A stretch of 64,000 nucleotides of DNA from Pararge aegeria (taxonomy: Eukaryota > Arthropoda > Insecta > Lepidoptera > Nymphalidae). Below the pieces are notes generated by a model. The model was not told the origin of the DNA. It ran no database searches and saw only the letters and a program-made list of their open reading frames with translations. Of this stretch, positions 19,613-29,526 are shown in pieces; positions within the stretch are counted from its first letter, which is position 1; the number at the start of each line of letters is the position of its first letter. The DNA lies in contig NC_053182.1 of the NCBI RefSeq assembly GCF_905163445.1, forward strand, positions 2,666,001 through 2,730,000, read 5' to 3'. The position numbers were made by a program, and so were the translations under genes.

Positions 19613-20617
19613 TTCTCAAATTATTCATCTTACATTTTAAGTACTATAATAAAGTTTCGTTGGTTAGCTAAGAGCTTATATATATATATAACTTCCGCTA
19701 TTCTAACCCAACTTACCGCGTTACATCGCCCGCCCGCAGTTTTACTTTGTTTTCTCAGCTGATATTAGCTGTATTGTGATGTTAAATAACTTATCTGTAA
19801 CCATTCTTAAGAATTGGGATTAAATGTAAATTCGGCTGGTATTATCACAGATTCGAGCGTTAGTTCTAACAAAAAGAATGGAACAACTACAGCTTTATTG
19901 TTTGTAAAGATAAAAGATAGATAAATAGATAGATAAAATAGACTAGCTGTTTTATTTTTGTCCCCGTGTAACTCTTCTGTAACCAACGGTGATGCCTAGT
20001 GTGATTTTCCTACTACTATTCGATCGAGTGAAAGTTACCTACGATTTGTATAGAATCCAAAAAGCGCCATCTAGTGACAATAGTGTTTCCCATACCGTTA
20101 CTAGTTAGTGCTATAATACGTTAAAAATTTCACATTCTGTTAAAAGAACAATATTTTTTTCGCTTCATAAAATGTAATTCTATCCATGCGTTAGTATTCA
20201 AAAGGCATTAGTATGCAGGGAACATGGAAGTGTTGAATGAGGCTATCCCTAGTATAACTTTTTTTTAACTTTTGTAGAGAGTTTAATTACTAACCTATAA
20301 AACGTCAAGAAGATAAATTTTGCATTATAATAAATAATCTTAAAATATGAGATATATATATTGACATAGTAGTAACGATGACAATGTTTACTGAAACGAT
20401 GATTTTCATTAATTTGTTAGTAATAATAATTTTATTGTTGTTTTTATATTTTTATTATTATATTATTTTATAGTTTTAATGAAATTTTATATGAGATTGT
20501 ATGAAATTATCAAGTAGGTATACTCATGGAATGTACTAATCATTTTAATGTATTCTTGTACGCCAAAAATGGTTGGGTGCATGTCTATTGTATTCACAAC
20601 AAATAAATAAGTAAAAA
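19613..20617. other. Unclassified AT-rich DNA with small microsatellites
   Basis: (TA)n at about 19,677-19,690 and (GATA)n at about 19,914-19,938. No gene or mobile element recognised over 1 kb. Confidence 0.45.
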
Positions 20618-21056
20618 TCTATATAATATATAAAAAGAGAAAGTGTGTCGGTATGTTCCGTATAGGCTCCGAAACGGCTGAACCGATTTCAATGAAACTT
20701 TCAGGGAATCTCCGGATTGACTTGGCGCAAAATCCTGTAAAGTTTGGTAACGATCGGAGCACTCCTATTTTTAAACTGTCAAACTGTCAAATACAGCTTT
20801 TATTTACTATGATGATATTCTATTTTATAAATTTAAAATGCATATAAAAATTAATAAAATTGATAATTTCTCCAAAAGTAGGTAAAAACACTAATAAAAA
20901 AAAATTATAAAAATGATATTCTATTGTTGGGTGTGCGGAGAGAAATAAATGATTTAATATATTATGAGACTTAAATTAAAAATTTAATGATGTCAGTTTA
21001 TTGTTTAAATAAAATAAAGCAAAATCTAGCCCGGCGAAGCGGGCTGGGTACGCTAG
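20618..21056 (+). mobile_element. Non-autonomous Helitron with textbook 3' hairpin
   Basis: The left end is A^TCTATATAATATATAAAAAG and the right end GGGTACGCTAG^T. An AGCCCGGCGAAGCGGGCT hairpin (6-bp stem, 6-nt loop) lies 8 nt before the terminal CTAG. The interior has CGGTATGTTCCGTATAGGCT and AACGGCTGAACCGATTTCAA. No Rep/helicase protein. This family is distinct from the one at 14.5 kb. Confidence 0.85.
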
Positions 21057-21654
21057 TAAACAATAAGAGTATCTATTAAAGGTTAGTCTCGATAGCGTAT
21101 CACTACCCTAAAGTGAGAAAAACAAAATACAAGAGAGCGACGCAAGGGGGAGCGCGATCTCGTACAAACAGGGAGGTACTCACTACCCTAGTCTGAGTGG
21201 CGTGAGCTCGTAGATATGAAAAAAAAGTCGTGTGTTTTTACCGACTTCCAGAGAAATTGAAGTTCTCAATGCGATGTTAAATATACGCACCTACGTATTT
21301 CTCCGTTGGTTCTGGATCAGTTTTAAATGATTTTTATTTATTTGTTAGATGCCGTATATTATAATCGGATTATCTTCTCAAAATCCGGTAGAGCCGTACA
21401 ATATCGTGGTATTTTCATTTCACCTCCATCTTATATAAGATATTATTCTCGTTTTCATATTTATCAATGGCGGCCATTCAACCGGCGGCGTAAGAAATTT
21501 ACATGCTAATTGAATTTCACTCGTTCTATTTGAGGTGATTTTATTGAAATTATACTAATATTTTTGTCAGGAGCACGTAGCGTCAGGTGGAAATGCAGTT
21601 AACTTATAAAGGGCATTTCGATTATTGAAACATTTTCTATGTATGTATGTATGT
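21057..21654. other. Unclassified intergenic DNA
   Basis: No element ends recognised. Short GTAT repeats occur at about 21,640. Confidence 0.45.
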
Positions 21655-21960
21655 TAAGTCAAAGTCAAAGTCAAAGTCAAATATTTCTTTATTCAAATAG
21701 GCACTTTTGATGCGTACATTACATGTAAAATATAACATAGAAGTGAGTTGATGGCGATAACTATATTCGTCAACTTAAAACTTAAGCTACGAGGGTTCCA
21801 AACGCGCCCTGGTCTAAGAAGAAGCCCACAACAAACTTAGCCGGTTGTTTTTTTTTTGTTATCACCAATATGTAAATACTTTATTGTACACCACAGAAAC
21901 TTATAATAATTACGACATAAAATACTAAAATTATATCTAGGTATGTACAAAAATGCGGTC
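21655..21960 (-). mobile_element. LINE-B 3' end with (TTTGAC)n tail
   Basis: On the minus strand it ends in a simple tail that reads AAGTCAAAGTCAAAGTCAAA on the plus strand. Before the tail lie TTTATTCAAATAGGCACTTT, CTACGAGGGTTCCAAACGCG and GAAGAAGCCCACAACAAACT (plus-strand text). The layout parallels LINE-A, so the two are probably related non-LTR families. Confidence 0.7.
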
Positions 21961-22036
21961 TTATCGCTAAAGAGCGATCCCTTCCAGACAACCTTCAGTT
22001 TAGCGAAATATTGAAGTATGGACAGACGGGTAGGTG
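21961..22036 (-). mobile_element. LINE-C hairpin fragment
   Basis: TCTTATCGCTAAAGAGCGAT and CCTTCCAGACAACCTTCAGT are the complement of the LINE-C 3' motif (AAGGTTGCCTGG, then the TCGCT hairpin). Confidence 0.55.
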
Positions 22037-22392
22037 GTGAATATTTTTTTATTTATTTATTTTTCTTTAAATGGAAAACCAACAATTGTAAATACTAAAT
22101 AGTTAACAAATTGGTTGACTTAAAACTAATAACAGGTTTCCACAGATAAGTTTTATATAAACAAGGGTACCTGATAGAACCCAGCAAAAATGCTGCGAAC
22201 TATAACTAAATATTAAGTTTACATAACATGCAACAGTTTATCTACTAAGTTGCGACGTACACTATTCATATTACCACAAAATAAATCAATTTCGGGGTCA
22301 TTGTAAACAGAATTAAGAAGGCGAGAGACACTGATTACAAAATAATTAAATCTGTTTTTAGATTTATGTTCACGACTGTAAAATTTCTGCAT
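22037..22392 (-). pseudogene. LINE ORF2 C-terminal remnant
   Basis: A minus frame from 22,392 to the TAA at 22,219-22,221 gives 57 codons and includes RFNYFVISVSRLLN and PEIDLFCGNMNSVRR. That is the pattern of LINE ORF2 C-termini just before the stop (a conserved V-x-R-x-x-N block followed by a D-x-F block). The 3' side ends in a T-rich TTTATTTATTT tail at 22,040-22,060 (plus-strand text). No catalytic domain is present. Confidence 0.7.
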
Positions 22393-22466
22393 CGGTCTAA
22401 ATCGGTCTAATCCCGAATCTGCCTAAATACAAATATGACTAGACCAGAATCTATCCAGTACCGAAT

Positions 22467-22560
22467 AAATGGTGCAGTGGTGAGCTCTGAGTCTTATAAG
22501 TCAGAGTTTACAGGTTCAATACCCGGTGCTGAAAATTTGGAAATTTATAACTAATGAATG
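22467..22560 (+). repeat. SINE-3 head fragment
   Basis: ATGGTGCAGTGGTGAGCTCT stands for the A box region and TTTACAGGTTCAATACCC for the B box, followed by TTTGGAAATTTATAACT as in the full SINE-3 at 23.8 kb. Confidence 0.6.
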
Positions 22561-22597
22561 TTTCGGGACAGATTGCTAGTGACCTGTATAGAACAAA

Positions 22598-22738
22598 AGA
22601 AAATATAGATAAGCACCCAGCCACTGAAAAATATTTATGTTCACCACACAAACATTGTCCAGTTGTGGGAATTGAACCAACACAGCCTTAGGAAACTCGG
22701 AAAGCAGGCTCGCTATACTCTGCGCCGATTGGCCGTCA
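22598..22738 (-). repeat. SINE-1 minus, head half
   Basis: Complement of the SINE-1 body and head: GCACCCAGCCACTGAAAAAT, GTTGTGGGAATTGAACCAA (decayed B box), GCGCCGATTGGCCGTC. The 3' half is missing. Confidence 0.8.
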
Positions 22739-23034
22739 AACTGGATTTTTTCAACGCATTCGAAACCCATTTCACCACTTGACAACTTTTACCTTGCCAC
22801 CCCTGGCCCTGCTCTATAGGGGGTACTGAGTACCATCACGTCACCCCATGAGCAATCGAGCATAGGTCTTAGTGTGTGTTGCACTATGATCGCAGCACTC
22901 CAAACGAGTGATTCCAACTATCGAGACAATCATTGAGACTGTAACCTTTGCCTTTCCCCATTGTTAAACGGTCCCTCGCGACTTTCTCTTAAGTCAACTT
23001 TGAAAAATAGTCGTGGACTTTTTTATTAGAACTT

Positions 23035-23270
23035 TTAAAGAACAAATTTGTTATCTATGATTTTATCGAAACTTTAACCGTTTTTTTTATTATTTATTGT
23101 TCAAAATAAATTGTAACAAACATTTGCCAACATAATTAGCCATCCCCTTAAGAACTATGCGGAGTTTTTTATTAGAACTTTTAAAGGAGAACAACTTTGT
23201 CATCCATGATTTTATCAAAACTTTAACCGTTTTTTTTTGTTTAAAATAAATAGTTACAAACATTTTCTTC
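23035..23270. repeat. Imperfect tandem duplication, ~150-bp unit
   Basis: The order TTTTTTATTAGAACTTTTAA, ATGATTTTATCAAAACTTTA, ACCGTTTTTTTT, CAAACATTT appears twice, at about 23,019-23,130 and 23,166-23,265. A related single unit (AAGAACCTTTAAAGGGGAAC) occurs at 39.34 kb, so the unit belongs to an interspersed repeat. Confidence 0.65.
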
Positions 23271-23842
23271 TGAAAAGTAGCCTACGAGAGATTGAGGTGG
23301 ATGTAGAGTATCAGAACTATTAGGATAAATGTAATGTTTATTATTTAGTTTCCATGGTAACTTAAATAGGAAAAATAAGTTAATTAAACGAAAGCGACGT
23401 TGCATGTTTGCGCATCACAGTTGCCGGGCATACAACGTCGCAAGGCGAAAACGTAACGAGGTCATTCATCAGTCGATTTTACTCCTCACATTTTTCTCAT
23501 ACCTACCAGGCGCCTTATATATGAAAATCGATTCTTAAGGAGTAAACTCCAAAAAAAAACCGTAATCCACGTGAAGGAAGTCGCAGGCAGCTAGAAGTAT
23601 AATTAGTTTTACAGTAACTAGTAATTGGCTTTCATAGTTTACTTTGGTGTGAAAGCTGAATAAAGTTTATTGTTATTATTATTATTATGATTGAATCTAA
23701 AAATATTAAAATTACTAGGCATCCGATTAAGGAAACTCCTAGTTTTAGTGAAAACGGGCATGAGTAGGTACCACACTATAATTTTTAGTGCTAGTATTTT
23801 TTCTTGCAACTTCGTGCTAGGCAAGATAAATCACTTTTGAAA
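23271..23842. other. Unclassified intergenic DNA
   Basis: A small imperfect inverted pair, GCGACGTTGCATG and CATACAACGTCGC, lies at 23,394-23,441. (TTA)n occurs at 23,672-23,688, perhaps a LINE tail. No coding frame. Confidence 0.4.
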
Positions 23843-24130
23843 ACCTCGCTGGCGCAACGGTGAGCGCTATGAAATTAAGTAAGAAAGTCCCTGGTTCGAT
23901 TCCCGGCAGGAGAAATTTGGGAAATTATAATTTCTGACTGTTCTGGTCTGGTGGCTTTGGCCGTGGCTAGTTACACCGACAAAGACGTGCCGCTAAGCGA
24001 TTTAATGTTAGGGGTATGCCTACCATACTCTCTAACAGGTTAGCCCGCTACCTTCTTAGATTGCATCATCACTTACCACCACGTGAGATTGCAGTCAAGG
24101 GCTAACTTGTAGTAGAATAAAAAAAAAAAC
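23843..24130 (+). repeat. SINE-3, full-length reference copy
   Basis: tRNA-like head CTCGCTGGCGCAACGGTGAG with B box CTGGTTCGATTCCCGG, then GGTCTGGTGGCTTTGGCCG, GACAAAGACGTGCCGCTAAG, CTCTAACAGGTTAGCCCGCT, GAGATTGCAGTCAAGGGCTA and an A-rich tail. A short internal deletion removes the CACCGGAACACT region kept in the 49.1-kb copy. No coding capacity. Confidence 0.85.
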
Positions 24131-24540
24131 ACCAGCAATAACGCAGAGTCACTAACTTCACTTTATCCAGAAAACCGTGTAATATAAAGTATGTAGATTT
24201 ATAAAATAATTTTCTTTCATTTGAAATTGTATAATTTGAAGCGTTACTCATCTCAACCTAATTTAAGTACTAGATTCGTTTCCCTAATTAACCTTATATT
24301 AAGGCGGCTCTTTCATATGTTTCTACAAATTATAAATATGAGCCAGCAACGTAAATGGAAGTTCCTAGTTATATACATGATACAAGTATAAGATGCCTGA
24401 ACTTTTACTCACGCAATTTTTTAATCGCGATTAAAAATAAGGTGGTTTTATTTTAACATGTACGTAAATTTTACTAAAAGCATTTAAAAAAACAAGAAAA
24501 TAATATTGTACCTGTTAATTTTCATATAAGATAGTTTCTG
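24131..24540. other. Unclassified AT-rich DNA
   Basis: No recognised element or frame. Confidence 0.45.
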
Positions 24541-24677
24541 GGGTTCCGTACCCAAAAAGTTATACGGGACCCTGTTACAAAGACTCCGCTGTTTGTCCAT
24601 CTGTCTGTTGGTTAGTCTGTCACCAGGATGTATCTCATTCTAGTTAGATATGAACCGTTTCGATGTATTTCTAGTTC
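24541..24677 (+). repeat. Interspersed repeat fragment
   Basis: GGGTTCCGTACCCAAAAAGT followed by CTGTTTGTCCATCTGTCTGT is a motif pair I associate with a common lepidopteran repeat. Related starts occur at 19.05 and 40.37 kb. Class uncertain. Confidence 0.5.
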
Positions 24678-24962
24678 TTATCGTCATCATAAAATCAACC
24701 CATTACTGACCTACTACAGGGCACGGGTCTCCTCCCACAATGAAAGGCCGTAGTCCACCACGCTGGCCCAAAGCGGTTTGATGGACTCCACACTCCTTTG
24801 AGAACTCTCAGGCATAAAGGTTTTGTTTTGTTCCACTGTTGAAGCAGGTGATATTTTAATTATTTAAACACGCACATAACTTTGAAAGCAAGAGGTGGGA
24901 TTCGTACATGGCCCCTCGAAAGTGAAGTCGAGCTCCTATACATTGAGCTATCACCGCTTCAC
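24678..24962 (-). repeat. SINE-2, full-length minus copy
   Basis: Runs from TCATCATAAAATCAACCCAT (GATG-type tail in complement) through GGGCACGGGTCTCCTCCCAC to the head complement GTCGAGCTCCTATACATTGA and GCTATCACCGC. Confidence 0.85.
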
Positions 24963-24984
24963 CAGGTAGTTCACAAATTAATAA

Positions 24985-25510
24985 TAAATATACTACGACG
25001 CACTCACATCGCCACCTAACCCCAAAGTGTCTGATGAATATTTTTATGGATAATATACAAAAATACTTATAATATACTAGCTGTTGCCCGCGACTTCGTC
25101 TGCGTTAGATTTTGTTTTTAAAGTATTCAGTATCGCTAAGCCTTAAATGAGTATAGTAGTATATATATATATATATAACATGTGACTGTCAATTAATTAT
25201 AGACAAATAATTTGCAATAAAATTAAATTGCGACTATAATTAAAGATCTAAGCTATCCTATCTCTTAAGTTGGACCAGACTGCTCATAGTGTGCCAATTT
25301 AATTTAAAATCGGTTAAGTAGTTTAGGAGTCCATCGCGGACAAACATCGTGACAGGAGATTTATATATATTAAGATGTACATATAAACACCTAGGCTCTG
25401 AAAAACATCCATTTTCATCACACAAACATTTTCCAGTAGTGGGAATCGAACCCGCAGCCTTGGACTCAGAAAGCAGGGTCGCTGCCCACCGCGCCAATCG
25501 GCCATCATAA
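24985..25510 (-). repeat. SINE-1 minus copy split by a Helitron
   Basis: The SINE tail is at 24,985-25,076 and resumes at 25,376 with GTACATATAAACACCTAGGC, then the complement B box GGGAATCGAACCC and A box CTGCCCACCGCGCCA. The Helitron between them fits exactly between A and T of the SINE. Confidence 0.85.
25077..25375 (-). mobile_element. Helitron inserted in SINE-1
   Basis: On the minus strand the element starts TCTTAATATATATAAATCTC and ends GACGAAGTCGCGGGCAACAG followed by CTAG. Host bases are A at 25,076 and T at 25,376 on the plus strand, so an uninterrupted SINE is restored if the 299 bp are mentally removed. The 5' part (CCTGTCACGATGTTTGTCCG) differs from the 14.5-kb family while the 3' end is shared. 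Confidence 0.85.
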
Positions 25511-26044
25511 TTGTCTACTATCTAAGCTCGGGACAATTGTAGTGTTCATAACAACTTCATGTTTTGGTAACTCCTCATGCTTGAAAGGGAAAGAATAGGA
25601 GAACTATAAGTAATCCCAGTTTGAAATTGAAAAATTTCGAACAACAAAAACAAAATTCAAATGAATGTTACGAAATCTCTACCGGTTAGGAATATCTACC
25701 CATGCAAGACACATGTGCGGTTCTCAAAAATATCAGAAGAAGACACAATTTTTTTTATTAACATCATTATATCAATCGATTCGATCGAAGAATCGAAGAG
25801 TTCCAAATACCACGGTATTGTTTCGCTTAGCTGCAGCGGCTACCTACGAATCGTTTAATGTCATCTGTTCATCTTTTCGGGGGTCTACCAACGATGTGTT
25901 TATTCTTTTTATTTCATTACCTTAGGACTCCCACGTCCACCGGTTCTCAAAGAGTATAGAATAAAATTAAAAACATATTACACTTCATTGCACGCAAAGT
26001 ATAAAATAATACAGATAAAGCAAAATATAAACAAAAAAGATGAA
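25511..26044. other. Unclassified intergenic DNA
   Basis: Two overlapping plus frames of 65 and 86 codons at 25,661-25,925 have no recognised domain or splice context. Confidence 0.4.
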
Positions 26045-26575
26045 ATTAAAAAAAAATCAAATTTCAAAATTCATTAATTTCAAGTAGGCCTACTATAAGA
26101 ACTTTTAAAACGTCGAGTATGTCTGTTTGTAGTGACTCTACCATCGTTTCGGAAGGTAGATTCTATCGAGAAGAAGCCGACAAGAAACTCAGCAGTTGCT
26201 CTTTTCCAACATCGTTTTAGAGTTTGACAATCTTTGTTTTATCTTGTGTGAGATGAAAGCGGAGCGGCTTGCTTCCAGGCATTAAGAAATTCATCAATAG
26301 TATAGGAACCTCGTTGTATTAATTGTGTTTTTACACATTCTTTAAACTTATGTAATGGTAAATCTGATATTACTTTCGGTATCATGTTATAAAAAGCTAT
26401 ACTGAAGGCATGCAAATGCCACATATAACTTTAGAAATAGAGAAGAACATATCCAACAAGAGTAATAATTCTTATTCCAACGTTTTCTTTTATAAAAAGA
26501 AAAAATAAAGATCTTTTTAAAAAGTTTGCAGCGTATAAAGTATGGTGCCAAGAAAGACGTGGTTTCCAAGCAACA
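26045..26575 (-). pseudogene. LINE-A 3' end with ORF2 C-terminus
   Basis: A minus frame ending at 26,239 carries FSIAFYNMIPKVISDLPLHK, then FKECVKTQLIQRGSYTIDEF and LNAWKQ, a typical non-LTR ORF2 C-terminus (a P-x-x-I block followed by FK and a final L-N-x-W segment). The LINE-A 3' UTR follows to 26,045 with CTGAGTTTCTT and GGCCTACTTGAAATTAATG in minus-strand text. The region 26,387-26,569 appears to be earlier ORF2 sequence in another frame, so the copy is frameshifted. Confidence 0.75.
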
Positions 26576-27304
26576 CCTTATATTGCATAGTATGAATGAA
26601 TAATAGCCTCCCCTCTGAGAAATTCTGTATTTAAATTTATAGACACTGAGCTAAAACACTAGCCGGTAATAAAGTGTAGAGGAAACCTCAATGAGCTGAA
26701 ACTTGTGGAATATTAAAATGTAAGAATACACTGCTGCTTCTAGAAAACTTGAAGAAAAGTATTTATTGTGTCTAAAATCAATGGAGCTTGAGGTACTGGA
26801 AGGAACAGAAGCACACGAATAGTGTTTTTGGTTCCGCGATTCATGAACGAACTACCTATAACATTGATCCAAAAAGTAAATATTAAAAACATTGAGCTAA
26901 GTTAGTAGGATGACGCTTTTGTGTGTAATATAGTTTATATTCATTTATTGTAGTACTTACTAGTATTCCTATCGTTCTACAATGTAGCAGTATGTTTTTT
27001 CAACAACTGGTTTTTATTCTTCTAAATAAACAAAAAAAGGTAATCGTTGCAGATATGCACCGAAGACAAACCTCTGCGGTTTTTTCGGTACTTTTATACT
27101 ACCATTATGATGTGTTTGTTTAAAACTAAAATAGAGCACCAAGTGTAAATATTCAAATTGCCAAACAAAATATACATACAAATCTGCCTATTTTCTGTAG
27201 AGCCAAATTCATTGCCATAGGCCGTCTGTGTAGAGTGACAGTTTTACACAAATAAGTTTGATGTCAGTAAAAATAGCATTTGTTTCCCTGAAAACTTAAA
27301 ACAG
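26576..27304. other. Unclassified, possibly more LINE-derived DNA
   Basis: It lies directly upstream of the LINE-A remnant on the minus strand, but no reverse-transcriptase motif is legible. Confidence 0.35.
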
Positions 27305-27425
27305 GGCCCCGACATCGCCGGCGCAGTACAGGACACGAATTTCCTGTCAGAGTGAGAAGGATTGAGAGCATAGCCACGATGCTACCTCCGGCGCACACCT
27401 CCCTCCTCCACCTCCTCACCTCCGT
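27305..27425 (-). repeat. Diverged SINE-2 fragment, minus
   Basis: GACATCGCCGGCGCAGTACA, GGACACGAATTTCCTGTCAG and GTGAGAAGGATTGAGAGCAT parallel the SINE-2 tail complement (CACCGGCCCACTACAGGGCA...) with many changes. Confidence 0.5.
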
Positions 27426-27974
27426 TTTTTAAAAGAATTGTATGGAGAACTGGAATCTATATAAATTGACAGTTTTATGCTAACACAGTGACGTCAGTAT
27501 ATCACAGTTGTGTACGCTTCGAAGCCATTGTTAATTTAGTATACCGTTGTTTAGATAAGAAGTTTGACTTTTTATACAAAATGAAACATTTTAAGATAAG
27601 GTCGGTAAAATAAATTCATGGTAAGTAATAAATAATGACTAAGTTTAATTTGTCACGATAAGTTTGATGAATATGTCATAAAAATTATGATATATTACAT
27701 ACGTTGCTCAATTATTTTTAGAGAGTTTCTACTGTCCGTTTCTACTGTTCTCGCTCTACCATAATGTTTATTGTTTATTGTTTATTGTTTATTGTTATTA
27801 GGTACACAAAACAGGTAATAACTGAAAGTAGATCTAAATATAAGTAATAATAAGTTTTGTTCTAAGCTACAACCCAAAGTATGTGTACACAACTTGGAAT
27901 TAAATTAAACAGAAAGTAAAGATAAAATTAAAGTTGAAACAAAAAAGAAACACTTAAATAATAATATATATATT
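27426..27974. other. Unclassified, short tandem tract
   Basis: Four to five copies of TTTATTG lie at 27,767-27,798. No gene is visible. Confidence 0.45.
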
Positions 27975-28480
27975 ATTTCCCTAAAGATTATGTGGAATAG
28001 TGCTTAATAATTTGATTTTTAAAAATATTTATCCTTTTGTTAAAAATGTCAATATTATGATTACTTGATACTAAATCATTATAAAGGCGGCACATGCGAA
28101 CGATGGGATTGTAAAAGGAAGTATTGTTCTTGTAGACACTTAGGGAAAATGGTTTAAAATATTTTAATCTGGGATTAACGCGAGTATTCATAGTAATGAG
28201 CGAGAGCAAGACGGAAGAATCAATTTGGGAGTTAATGAGCTTAAATAAGAAGATCAAATGAAAGTATTTTCGACGGAATTGCATCCCAAAGTGTACAAGC
28301 CTGTCATGGTAAGTTGTACGTTTATGGCCGAAGTGATGTCGATATGACAATATTTTTTTGAACAGCTTCTAAACGATCGCAATGAATGGTATAATACGGT
28401 GACCATAATGTACTTCTTATAAGGTGTTCTCTTCAGACAGAAGTGCAGAATATAAAGAATTTTTATTGGTTGACTCATCT
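27975..28480 (-). pseudogene. Frameshifted LINE reverse-transcriptase C-terminus
   Basis: The minus frame 28,350-27,988 (120 codons) reads HDRLVHFGMQFRRKYFHLIF, then LFKLINSQIDSSVLLSLI, IVRMCRLYNDLV and FNKRINIFKNQIIKHYS before the stop. These are thumb/C-terminal blocks of jockey/CR1-like reverse transcriptases. The preceding block WSPYYTIHCDRLEAVQKN is encoded at about 28,355-28,420 in a different frame, which shows at least one frameshift. An AT-rich tail (AATAATAATATATAT) follows at 27,958-27,975. No active-site YADD motif is retained. Confidence 0.8.
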
Positions 28481-29383
28481 AGTCCATAATTTATTTCTTT
28501 GTACGCTTCACAAACTTCCAAGGGGAGTAGTTAAAATTTTTCTTTTTTAAAGTGTTCCACAAACTCAAAACCCTCTAATGGGGGGAACCATTAAGCATTC
28601 ATCGATTCCTAATTTATCTTGCTTCTTTATTTTTCCTCCTTTCAAATCGCTAAGTTAATAACGAACGTTTTTTGCCTCCAAATCGATTCCAATTATAAAC
28701 TGTCGTAAATCTTAAATTTATTGTTTTTATCGCTAATTTGTTTGAGTTCTGAACTCTTATTGTAACCATTTCGAACGTAAATTATCCTTTATTATATTAA
28801 ACAAGGACAAATTGGAGTAAATTTTTAATCGCTCTATATATTTGAAATAGAATCATGCTGAATAATTAGAATAGGAATGATGACAGTAACAAAGAAGATA
28901 TATGATTCATGTTTTATGAAAAACGTATTTTTATTTATATTCGAACTGAGATTAGTATTTAATTTCAATGAATAAAACTGCAAAATCTGGCTGTGCGCCA
29001 TGACAGGTGAAACACTGAATTCAAAACTATGATGTCAAGTATATATAAACTTCGAAAATCTATGCGAAGTCAGACTTCGGACAGTCGGCCATTGCACCAG
29101 GGAGGTCGGCTCTGTCTTTATGTATGAGTATTTGTTATATTAGTATTTATTTCATATAGTATAGATCAAAGATTCGAAAAACAAAAACAAAAGCGGACGA
29201 AGTCGCGGGCAACAGCGAAACAGTGTTATAAACGAAACCTACTTTGATTTACAACCTTAACTACCTTCCCAAAATGTTATGACAAGAAAAAAAAGCAAAA
29301 TTTGACAGTGCCAAATCTACAATGTGAGATAAATAAAAAGCAATATTTACAAAAAAACATTTTCAATTTCTAATTCATTTTAG
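28481..29383. other. Region upstream of the RS gene
   Basis: A Helitron 3' end scrap (GCGGACGAAGTCGCGGGCAACAG) lies at about 29,184-29,214. A polypyrimidine tract, TTTTCAATTTCTAATTCATT, then TTTAG leads into the first recognised coding exon. An upstream exon or promoter is expected for the RS gene but I could not place it. Confidence 0.45.
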
Positions 29384-29526
29384 CTCGTAATGGAAGGTTA
29401 TGGGTACACGTACCCTCCCTCTTTTCCCCAAGTGGCGTTCCCAGTTGGAGAGTTCCCGGACCATGGGGACGGGTTTCGGGAATATTATGGCTTGGGGCCC
29501 ATGAATGTGGATCGGGAGGTTAACAG
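29384..29526 (+). CDS. RS gene, exon 1 (start-codon exon)
   Basis: A clean acceptor (pyrimidine-rich, ending TTTTAG) stands at 29,383; two in-frame codons (Leu-Val) precede the ATG at 29,390. The exon ends GTTAACAG before GTATTT, in phase 2. The encoded part is acidic and aromatic (VAFPVGEFPDHGDGF, EYYGLGPMN). Reading through the donor reaches a stop at about 29,606, so splicing is needed. Confidence 0.7.
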
